From Diphasiastrum complanatum (lineage: Eukaryota > Streptophyta > Lycopodiopsida > Lycopodiales > Lycopodiaceae), in the NCBI GenBank assembly GCA_029204225.1, contig CM055101.1:37861374-37925373 (forward strand): DNA of 64,000 nucleotides, read 5' to 3'. Shown in pieces: positions 61,901 through 64,000 of this stretch (positions are counted from its first letter, which is position 1; every line of letters begins with the position of its first letter). Both the position numbers and the translations under genes were made by a program. A model generated the notes under the pieces. That model searched no databases, was not told the origin of the DNA, and saw only the letters and a list, made by a program, of their open reading frames with translations.

Positions 61901-62283
61901 ATGAAAACTTTTTCATTATGCATGCAATTGCTTGATGGGTATGAGAGCTGATTCTGATACATTTTTCCTTCTGAACAGGAAGTGGCAGTTTGGATAACAT
62001 TTTAACACCTGAGCGGGCCCGACGCTTTAGTGTAGGGAGTGTGTCTAGCACTCCCTCACATTTATCTTTGGGTGCATCAGCAAATAAAAAAGCAATTATG
62101 CAAAATTCAGACTCTACTTTATTTCAACTTGAGCAAGCACTTCAGAAATCACAAGAGCTTTGCTCAAAGTTGAAAAGGCAGTTGACTGAAACATCATATT
62201 CAGATGATGTATCTTTGCTAGCAGATCAAATAAATGACATACAAGATTTGATCCCAAAATTGAAGGATCAAGGCTTTTGCTGA
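12228..62283 (+). CDS. Bridge-like lipid transfer protein, UHRF1BP1/SHIP164 (BLTP3)-like, 18 exons, N-terminus missing
   Basis: Spliced host gene. Exons: 12228-12327, 12532-12586, 31983-32071, 48107-48173, 48303-48365, 48478-48648, 48769-48862, 52218-52297, 52789-52861, 53036-53079, 53221-53288, 58169-58254, 58442-58602, 58708-60211, 60593-60852, 61014-61322, 61480-61636, 61979-62283. All 17 junctions keep one frame without a stop and give about 1,227 residues. Introns are GT-AG except one GC-AG. Family evidence: an early block reading [12 protein letters not shown], then [49 protein letters not shown] and a C-terminal coiled coil, in the order I recall from plant chorein-N proteins related to UHRF1BP1. 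By family knowledge these proteins form a hydrophobic groove that moves lipids between membranes at contact sites or on endosomes. About 65 N-terminal residues (chorein start) are not in the recognised exons. The frame is intact, so the gene is probably active despite introns of 19.4 and 16.0 kb. Family call fairly secure; precise function inferred. Confidence 0.85.
13015..13853 (-). pseudogene. hAT-type element fragment: terminus with GGTACC palindromes plus BED-finger exon
   Basis: On the - strand the element starts at about 13853 with CATAGGTCCCGCGG, directly after (TA)n, and runs through a cluster of GGTACCGCGGTACC palindromes (13746-13850). A coding stretch then starts near 13425, reading [16 protein letters not shown] with a CRYC ... 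KGHLLGAR ... C BED-like finger. It stops near 13015, before any DUF659 or dimerisation domain. The rest of the element is missing. It lies in giant host intron 1. Confidence 0.6.
14627..14920 (+). other. Short coding-like stretch, unrecognised
   Basis: A 67-codon frame with strong helix character ([20 protein letters not shown]). If one base is skipped near 14810, a second frame continues with [18 protein letters not shown] and stops near 14909. It looks like a decayed exon of some coiled-coil gene carried by a transposon. No family recognised. It sits in host intron 1. Confidence 0.3.
15028..15125 (+). repeat. Interstitial telomeric repeats (CCCTAAA)n
   Basis: About a dozen units of CCCTAAA and close variants (CTCTAAA, TCATAAA), that is, the plant-type telomere TTTAGGG on the other strand. 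A smaller cluster lies at 14930-14952. It is inside a host intron, so it is not a chromosome end. Confidence 0.9.
16241..16600 (+). pseudogene. Ty3/gypsy reverse transcriptase relic
   Basis: One frame reads [53 protein letters not shown] and SGYHQIH, the N-terminal third of gypsy RT, with two stop codons (near 16381 and 16558). It matches the family decayed at 39455-44522. Both ends are cut; no LTR is seen nearby. Confidence 0.8.
17228..17836 (+). pseudogene. LINE ORF2 C-terminal end, 3' UTR and CT tail
   Basis: Starts inside ORF2 ([12 protein letters not shown]), continues with [20 protein letters not shown], a basic linker ([12 protein letters not shown]) and ends MGIRHFFRD-stop at 17503. 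The 3' UTR has the hairpin TGTCC-GACAT-GGACA (17687-17701), the hairpin GTGCC-CTTG-GGCAC (17741-17754) and a (CTTT)n(CT)n tail to 17836. It is nearly identical in layout to 22850-23414. Confidence 0.8.
17837..18636 (+). pseudogene. LINE ORF2 reverse transcriptase fragment, left part of an interrupted copy
   Basis: After interrupted CT tracts (17864-17930) the frame reads [20 protein letters not shown], then [10 protein letters not shown] (catalytic YADD, about 18086-18115) and [12 protein letters not shown]. After a frame slip it continues with [13 protein letters not shown]-like and [14 protein letters not shown] segments to 18636. There an LTR element begins; the ORF2 C-terminus resumes at 22423. 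LINE RTs reverse-transcribe their own mRNA at the nicked target. Confidence 0.75.
18637..22422 (+). mobile_element. Non-autonomous LTR retroelement (LARD-like)
   Basis: A 100-bp remnant of the 5' LTR (18637-18736, ending TCTTTTCA) is followed at once by the primer site TTGGTATCAGAGCC (tRNA-iMet type, 18737-18750). About 3.2 kb without any gag or pol motif follows, then a purine tract (21919-21932) and a full 3' LTR. The lack of coding capacity and the large size fit a LARD dependent on other elements. It interrupts LINE ORF2. Confidence 0.75.
21933..22422 (+). repeat. 3' LTR of the LARD-like element (490 bp)
   Basis: Starts TGTTACGGCC and ends GTCTTTACA. Its last 100 bp align with 18637-18736 with about six differences. 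A TATATATT sequence near 22213 is a possible core promoter. Confidence 0.75.
22423..23414 (+). pseudogene. LINE ORF2 C-terminus, 3' UTR and tail, right part of the interrupted copy
   Basis: Resumes ORF2 after the [13 protein letters not shown] near 22570, a decayed CCHC region ([13 protein letters not shown] near 22680), [29 protein letters not shown] (about 22897-22944), a basic linker and MGI-stop-RFFKD near 23085, where a CGA to TGA change cuts the last motif. The 3' UTR has hairpins at 23216-23230 and 23270-23283, then a (TTC)n(CT)n tail (23308-23414). Confidence 0.8.
23747..24042. repeat. 53-bp near-perfect inverted repeat enclosing a hairpin
   Basis: 23747-23799 and 23990-24042 are inverted copies with 52 of 53 bases matching. 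Directly inside the left arm, 23799-23820 and 23824-23845 form a second inverted pair, 21 of 22 matching, with a 3-base loop. About 144 bp of single-copy sequence fills the rest. Confidence 0.9.
24271..24318. repeat. (TA)n microsatellite between transposon ends
   Basis: About 48 bp of TA between the right end of one GC-rich element (CCCTCATCCATGG) and the left end of the next (CATGAGGGTC). Similar short TA runs lie at 23645-23656, 23761-23773, 24014-24027, 31469-31508 and 13853-13871. Confidence 0.9.
24322..27200 (+). mobile_element. Second hAT element, right end not identified
   Basis: Begins CATGAGGGTCCGGGCC right after (TA)n and carries GGACGCGTCC words to about 24470. It includes a transposase gene (24625-27052). 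No matching right terminus is seen before the LINE tail at 27309; either the end was lost or the LINE interrupted it. A GGACGCGTCC cluster ending before (TA)n at 31401-31465 could be the displaced right end, but this is unproven. Confidence 0.65.
24625..27052 (+). pseudogene. hAT transposase, BED finger and DUF659, dimerisation domain deleted
   Basis: Starts [20 protein letters not shown] with BED-like CPFC ... RVRAHLG, immediately after (GA)n (24554-24624). A Pro/Ala/Thr-rich linker follows. One TAG at 25282 interrupts the frame before [19 protein letters not shown]659 follows ([16 protein letters not shown]), then exons at 25791-26014 ([26 protein letters not shown]), about 26105 onward ([15 protein letters not shown], then frameshifted) and 26451-27052. 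The last jumps from [13 protein letters not shown] to an acidic and then Arg/Pro-rich tail; the dimerisation domain kept in the first hAT element is absent. Not functional as it stands. Confidence 0.75.
27540..28754 (-). pseudogene. LINE ORF2 C-terminal region with CCHC finger remnant and terminal IxxFF
   Basis: The frame 28754-28044 reads [51 protein letters not shown] and LCSMCVDA (first half of the CCHC finger), then breaks. A second frame from 27940 reads [14 protein letters not shown], a basic linker, one TGA, and then [12 protein letters not shown] to a stop near 27540. The last is a good match to a PCNA box (QxxIxxFF); the inner one is eroded. Confidence 0.7.
28820..30062 (-). pseudogene. 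LINE ORF1 protein (Pro-rich N-terminus, coiled coil, RNA-binding C-terminus)
   Basis: The - strand starts [17 protein letters not shown] directly after the CT tract. It runs through a minisatellite coding for ALPTPSLPA-like repeats (29675-29990), which breaks frame, and then has an intact frame of 258 codons (29596-28820). That frame has a coiled coil (about residues 45-105, heptads with [15 protein letters not shown]), an RRM-like region ([15 protein letters not shown]) and a C-terminal part [16 protein letters not shown] ... [15 protein letters not shown]. This order matches L1/Tx1-type ORF1 proteins, RNA chaperones that form trimers on the element's RNA. Assignment rests on layout and motif resemblance. 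Confidence 0.65.
30150..30185 (+). repeat. Short interstitial telomeric repeat (CCCTAAA)4
   Basis: Four near-perfect CCCTAAA units next to the CT tract that begins the - strand LINE. Second telomere-like patch in the same host intron. Confidence 0.75.
30186..31400. other. No gene recognised
   Basis: Mixed sequence of host intron 1. A 55-bp stretch at 30851-30905 (- strand) repeats 14961-15019 and parts of 13888-13995. Open frames between 30410 and 30913 overlap in several frames and have no motif. Confidence 0.4.
31469..31720. mobile_element. Small MITE with GGTACC palindromes between (TA)n tracts
   Basis: Between TA repeats (31469-31508 and 31697-31725) lies a unit of about 190 bp starting CATAGGTCCTGCGG and ending AAGGGACTATG, an imperfect terminal inverted repeat, with many GGTACC words (31596-31685). 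The termini and words match the fragment at 13746-13853, so it is probably a non-autonomous member of that hAT-like family. Host exon c starts 260 bp downstream. Confidence 0.65.
31983..32071 (+). CDS. Host gene exon c, isolated between two giant introns
   Basis: An 89-bp exon after CTTGTACAG, beginning [20 protein letters not shown] and ending in the first two bases of a Trp codon at TG|GTAAGT. It continues the frame of exon b, 19.4 kb upstream, and joins exon d, 16.0 kb downstream, to complete the Trp codon. The residues correspond to the strand following the YGFA motif in UHRF1BP1-like chorein domains. Both flanks are transposon-derived. Confidence 0.82.
32472..33425 (-). pseudogene. LINE fragments on - strand: ORF1 start and RT piece
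   Basis: Directly after the CT tract (33483-33426, read on -) comes [19 protein letters not shown], resembling the ORF1 start at 30062, then broken ORF1 pieces (an [13 protein letters not shown]-like segment near 33250). At 32813-32472 it reads [20 protein letters not shown] and [14 protein letters not shown] motifs with the YxDD region lost. Heavily decayed. Confidence 0.55.
33426..35068 (-). pseudogene. LINE ORF2 (RT to CCHC finger), 3' UTR and CT tail
   Basis: Read from 35068: [10 protein letters not shown], then [44 protein letters not shown] (catalytic YVDD) and [16 protein letters not shown] with a few stops. Then [18 protein letters not shown]-like (34227-33970) and [30 protein letters not shown] (33806-33590). 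The region after the finger, including both IxxFF motifs, is deleted. The 3' UTR keeps the hairpin ATGCC-(loop)-GGCAT (33514-33527) and GTTAATAAAGC before the CT tail (33483-33426). The gypsy LTR at 35069 starts exactly where the LINE is cut. Confidence 0.8.
35069..35473 (+). repeat. 5' LTR of a second Ty3/gypsy copy, with internal 47-bp duplication
   Basis: TGTTACGAGC to TCTAACA; same family as 2865-3222. A 47-bp segment ending TAGGGACCCTG is present twice in tandem (about 35189-35281), which accounts for the whole length difference (405 against 358 bp). The primer site TGGTACCAGAGCC, one base off the tRNA-iMet type, follows at 35475-35487. Confidence 0.88.
36344..38245 (+). pseudogene. Ty3/gypsy Gag and protease relic, 3' part of element lost
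   Basis: Gag starts at 36344 ([16 protein letters not shown]) and continues after a frame change with [10 protein letters not shown], the capsid core YKWW near 36870 and a stop at 36887. A decayed zinc knuckle (CxxC, then GHTIRQC, one base out of frame) lies at 37378-37430. The protease follows in a 200-codon frame (37354-37956) with [10 protein letters not shown] at its active site and IVLGRDWL. The usual active site is D-S/T-G, so DDG is likely damage. Sequence ends near 38260, before RT. It is the 5' half of the family whose 3' half opens the window, but a different copy. Confidence 0.8.
38260..39454. other. No gene recognised
   Basis: AT-rich sequence between two LTR elements inside giant host intron 2. 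The short frame at 38953-39177 has no recognisable motif. Confidence 0.45.
39971..42871 (-). pseudogene. Ty3/gypsy RT, RNase H, integrase and chromodomain with frameshifts
   Basis: RT at 42871-42194 ([43 protein letters not shown], catalytic YFDD). RNase H at 42318-41599 ([44 protein letters not shown]). Integrase zinc-binding part at 41358-41095 ([19 protein letters not shown]). The integrase core at 41021-40782 is out of frame. The C-terminal part is at 40707-40440 ([20 protein letters not shown]) and the chromodomain at 40171-39971 ([20 protein letters not shown]). At least four frame breaks; not functional. Confidence 0.85.
43140..43739 (-). pseudogene. Ty3/gypsy Gag
   Basis: A 220-codon frame: coiled-coil-like N-terminus ([18 protein letters not shown]), a Pro-rich linker, and the capsid core [41 protein letters not shown]. 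The sequence jumps near 43140 to the end of the protease ([17 protein letters not shown]), so the Gag C-terminus, zinc knuckle and protease active site are deleted. Confidence 0.82.
44523..45370 (+). pseudogene. Ty1/copia Gag and protease fragment
   Basis: The frame from 44548 has Gag helices ([19 protein letters not shown]), a zinc knuckle ([14 protein letters not shown], 44938-44979) and the protease start [18 protein letters not shown] stands at 45280, and the same frame then reads [20 protein letters not shown] to about 45362. No copia integrase or RT follows; the frame passes directly into a gypsy protease. The left edge abuts the truncated gypsy LTR. Confidence 0.85.
45371..47510 (+). 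pseudogene. Ty3/gypsy element, RT/RNase H deleted, 3' end near 47.4 kb
   Basis: Protease ([16 protein letters not shown], then after stops [19 protein letters not shown]), start of RT ([33 protein letters not shown] near 46080), then an abrupt jump to the pre-integrase segment ([17 protein letters not shown]) and integrase zinc finger ([19 protein letters not shown]). A broken core follows ([13 protein letters not shown] near 46497, then stops). The C-terminal part near 46890-47124 reads [19 protein letters not shown]-like GGAGTGGGGG at 47353-47362 and LTR-like sequence follow. Same family as the - strand element but opposite orientation. Confidence 0.8.
47535..47760 (-). pseudogene. LINE ORF2 fragment between endonuclease and RT
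   Basis: The - strand frame reads [18 protein letters not shown] and [17 protein letters not shown] PWFDxEC-like motif followed by a basic helix is typical of the linker between endonuclease and RT in LINEs. Too short to place in a family; it could belong to the LINEs in this window. Confidence 0.4.
48107..48862 (+). CDS. Host gene exons d to g
   Basis: Four clustered exons: 48107-48173 (reading [18 protein letters not shown], ending AAG|GCAAGT, a GC-AG intron), 48303-48365 ([11 protein letters not shown], ending AAG|GTTAGT), 48478-48648 ([18 protein letters not shown] at its start, [13 protein letters not shown] near its end) and 48769-48862 ([20 protein letters not shown], ending in CPALSEPG). 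The introns are only 112 to 129 bp and phases match at each join. This block corresponds to the conserved part after the chorein motif; the W-x2-I-x-I-(D/E) run resembles the equivalent part of animal UHRF1BP1. Confidence 0.85.
49734..52068 (-). mobile_element. Non-coding LTR element (paired LTRs) in host intron
   Basis: 49734-about 50020 and 51779-about 52068 are diverged direct copies. They share AGATCAATCT/CGATCAATCT, CCATAGTAAC, ATATGCTAAGCTG and CCCGATAAC at matching spacing. Next to the right copy, TTATACCAATA at 51770-51780 resembles the complement of a tRNA-iMet primer site, placing the element on the - strand. No coding domains. A second LTR-like unit interrupts the interior. Confidence 0.55.
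50096..51110 (+). mobile_element. Nested LTR and primer site of another LTR element
   Basis: An LTR-like block starts TGTTGGGGACC at 50096 and is followed by the primer site TTGGTATCAGAGCC at 50503-50516. No gag or pol follows, and no matching 3' LTR is seen before about 51110, so this is a truncated or TRIM-like insertion within the - strand LTR pair. Confidence 0.45.
52218..53288 (+). CDS. Host gene exons h to k
   Basis: Exons 52218-52297 ([19 protein letters not shown], ending DPKAQQ), 52789-52861 ([20 protein letters not shown]), 53036-53079 ([14 protein letters not shown]) and 53221-53288 ([20 protein letters not shown]). All have GT-AG borders and matching phases. The first continues directly from the CPALSEPG end of exon g across a 3.4-kb intron that holds an LTR nest. 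The run [15 protein letters not shown] is typical of the repeated beta-groove segment of these lipid-transfer proteins. A 4.9-kb intron with LINE sequence follows. Confidence 0.83.
53560..53628 (+). mobile_element. LINE 3' end remnant
   Basis: GAAAAGACATTAATAAAGC followed by (TTTC)n matches the terminal sequence of the LINE family, with part of the hairpin deleted. ORF2 sequence of another LINE copy starts right after it. Confidence 0.6.
53629..55948 (+). pseudogene. LINE ORF2 (RT, CCHC finger, C-terminal motifs), 3' UTR and tail
   Basis: Longest ORF2 stretch here. RT starts near 53650 ([15 protein letters not shown]) and has [38 protein letters not shown] and [15 protein letters not shown]. 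The active site is altered: LLHANDVVS replaces YADD at about 54207-54233. Then [25 protein letters not shown]; frameshifts; [19 protein letters not shown] (55080-55140); the finger CHLC ... EEHFIFRC (55192-55250); [15 protein letters not shown] (about 55420-55464); a TAG; a basic linker and [10 protein letters not shown] near 55670. The 3' UTR hairpin is ATGCC-TTTT-GGCAT (55849-55862), then a (CTTT)n(CT)n tail to 55948. Inactive: stops and a mutated catalytic box. Confidence 0.85.
55949..56230 (+). pseudogene. LINE ORF2 extreme C-terminus from a second copy
   Basis: Follows the CT tail of the previous LINE directly. It reads [20 protein letters not shown] near 55980, one stop, an Arg/Ser-rich linker, and [12 protein letters not shown]-stop at 56228. 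Both IxxFF motifs are present, with an acidic patch after the first, as in the other copies. No 3' tail is found behind it. Confidence 0.65.
56231..58168 (+). other. Host intron sequence without recognisable genes
   Basis: AT-rich; ends in the acceptor CTACAG before exon l. An LTR-like edge (TTATGATCAAAACCGG near 57471) may mark another decayed LTR, but no partner was found. Confidence 0.5.
58169..58602 (+). CDS. Host gene exons l and m
   Basis: Exon l is 58169-58254: acceptor CTACAG, it completes an Arg codon, reads [16 protein letters not shown] and ends VPKFG. Exon m is 58442-58602: acceptor TTCACAG, it begins [13 protein letters not shown] and ends [15 protein letters not shown]. The Pro-rich stretch [18 protein letters not shown] leads into the long exon. 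Phases close with exon k on the left and exon n on the right. Confidence 0.84.
58708..60211 (+). CDS. Host gene exon n, the long central exon
   Basis: A 1,504-bp exon, open throughout (501 codons plus one base), from [18 protein letters not shown] to NVPG. It starts after TTTCACAG and ends CCAG|GTTTGT; an open frame runs 50 bases past the donor but does not match the family, so the splice is preferred. It codes for the middle of the lipid-transfer protein, with no transmembrane segment and no enzyme motif. Its second half has a Ser/Pro/Thr-rich loop ([20 protein letters not shown]) that looks like a phosphorylatable linker; that role is inference. Confidence 0.88.
60593..62283 (+). CDS. Host gene exons o to r and stop codon
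   Basis: Exons 60593-60852, 61014-61322, 61480-61636 and 61979-62283, with introns of 157 to 381 bp. The third exon is a helix-forming run ([20 protein letters not shown]). The last exon has a Ser-rich linker ([19 protein letters not shown]) and then a coiled coil ([20 protein letters not shown]), ending [12 protein letters not shown] and TGA. A C-terminal coiled coil is a recognised feature of UHRF1BP1L/SHIP164. No AATAAA-like signal is obvious in the following 100 bases. Confidence 0.86.
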
Positions 62284-64000
62284 TTGCTTAGATAGTCTAT
62301 TCTTATATAGATATCATTCTTTAGTTATAATGCTCCGATTTCGGCTGTAACGAGAGTGTATATATGAGTGAGCAAAGCAAGGGATTTAGAATTTTTATTT
62401 ACCATTTGGCTATTTTTCTAATGAGATCCTTTAACGAGTCAATTGATTGAATTTTGCAAATTTCAAAGCCATGTTCTGGGTTTGCCTTTCAGGGTTTTGA
62501 AGTCAAGTTTGAGTTAAACTGAGCCATAACACATAATTCCTAGCATGATCATCAAACTCTCAAGTATATAGAATGGCATGAAACATGTCATTGGCGCTTT
62601 TTTTATAGAGATATGATGGCTTCTTCCTTATTATTCAATGTTGCAAGGACCCAAATTAACTTTAAATCATTCTCTAGTATCTTGCATTTTGGATTAAGCA
62701 AAACATGTGTTTTGGGATACAAATTTTGTTAGAAAATCAGATCCAAAACATGTTTAATGGATCATTAGATCTTTAGCTAAATTTGGGTGCACATCTAGAA
62801 TCATCAAGAAGCTAGAAATCGTGCATCTACCATGCTAGAACTTGGAAATGAAGATTTGATCAAAATCACGAAGAATTGATATAATATTGTCCCTTTTCCG
62901 TACAACAGCAGTAGTACACTGTCCTTCACACGTGTGGATCCAAGTACAACAAGAAAATCACATTCTATACATTAGAACTCAAGATATCATGAGAAAATAT
63001 AAAAGAGATGGACATAGAATCAAAAGAAGAAAGGTCTCCATACAAAATGAGAACTTGAAGATGATTTATCCACGTTGGTACAACTATTTATAACAACCAT
63101 AATGTCACTTGGCCACTTGCTAGGTACTTCACCAAAAACCTAGTTTTAAGTGACTAAATGCAATGATCTTAACTAGCCAATAGAAGTAGGTCTAAATTTG
63201 ACCTTATCCATTTATCTATTTGTTAAAAATAGTAAAGATTATTTTTAGGCCTTATTGACATTAACAAATGTATTTCTAAGTTGAAATTTCACTTTGGCTT
63301 CCAAATTGCTAGATTAACTCAACTAAACTAGTTGACATTTTTCACAAATTTTACTCATGGATTTTAGATGAATGTCAAGGGCTTAGTATTCATCTATGAT
63401 TGTATCGTTTCTGTGAATTCTAGAAGGCTTCAATTTTTTGTGTTCTCGAGGATAATTGCTTTTTTAGAGTGTTGATACATGTTATTATTGATCTTTGCAT
63501 TCAGTAACGGGGAGCAAGAGTTTTGAATAGTGATGTTGAGTACAAGAGGTAAAACAAACTCAGTTGTCACTTAGAAGTAGATGCAATTTATTTGTCATCC
63601 TTCAATTTTTTTTTTTTGCAGCAATGAATGTATTAACAAATCAAAAGAAGTACATCAATAAAACAATAAGAGCCTAGATCAGAGAAATGGCCTCGAGATT
63701 GCTAAGAGATTCCAACTTGAGGTCTCAAAAGAACCTAACATGGTCATCTTTGAGTTGAGTATGAAGCGTTCCAATCATTATGACGTGTGTAATTTGTGAA
63801 AATTGACAAATTCTAGCTTGATTTTTATATAGTTTGTGTACATTTTGTAAATTCACACATGTGAGAGCATGTTTCCACATGTGTAGACTAGGCTAGGTAG
63901 TTTAGATTCCAATCATAGGGGTTAGTTAGTCAATTTGGTCATGATTCCTAAAATCAAGGGCCACATTTCACAAATCAAGGATGTTGGTGAGTAACCTAAC
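62284..64000. other. 3' flank of the host gene, no gene recognised
   Basis: AT-rich with no open frame of note. The T-run at 63607-63620 beside GAATGTATTAAC could be the reverse of a retroelement tail. The 3' UTR and poly(A) site of the host gene must lie in the first few hundred bases; no strong signal is visible. Confidence 0.45.

Overview
The window is nuclear DNA of a land plant with a large, transposon-filled genome. The signs are plant-type (TTTAGGG) telomeric repeats lying inside the sequence, GT-AG introns, Ty3/gypsy chromoviruses primed by tRNA-iMet, and one spliced host gene with introns of 16 to 19 kb. A fern or gymnosperm would fit best, but the species cannot be fixed from the sequence.

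Host gene: nearly the whole window is one gene on the + strand. I traced 18 exons from 12228 to 62283 (about 1,227 residues, all junctions in frame). They encode most of a bridge-like lipid-transfer protein of the UHRF1BP1/SHIP164 (BLTP3) type, a relative of VPS13. Only about the first 65 residues are missing; they must lie left of 12228, beyond transposon-rich sequence or outside the window. Two introns (12587-31982 and 32072-48106) hold most of the mobile DNA, with smaller loads at 48863-52217 and 53289-58168. Annotation by long ORFs would report only transposon proteins plus the 1.5-kb exon at 58708-60211.

Layout: 1-3222, 3' half of a Ty3/gypsy element with its LTR. 3279-4343, two LINE 3' ends. 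6202-11323, a complete hAT transposon with an 8-bp target duplication. 12228-12586, two host exons. 12587-31982, giant intron 1: a hAT fragment, an interstitial telomere array, a gypsy RT relic, LINEs, a non-autonomous LTR element, a chain of GC-rich transposon ends, a second hAT and a LINE with ORF1. 31983-32071, host exon. 32072-48106, giant intron 2: LINEs, the 5' half of the same gypsy family as at 1-3222, a decayed gypsy on the - strand, and a copia-gypsy chimera. 48107-62283, the remaining 15 host exons, with an LTR nest in one intron and a LINE in another. 62284-64000, 3' flank without recognisable genes.

Most unusual: a LINE family with several shared features. ORF2 copies end with a CCHC finger followed by two PCNA-box-like IxxF[FY] motifs separated by a basic linker. 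The 3' UTR ends in a hairpin with a compensatory base change, then a (CTTT)n(CT)n tail. New copies repeatedly begin immediately after a CT tract, which suggests homing to (CT)n microsatellites. Separately, three hAT-like families each carry their own palindromic subterminal motif, and two of them end in (TA)n.
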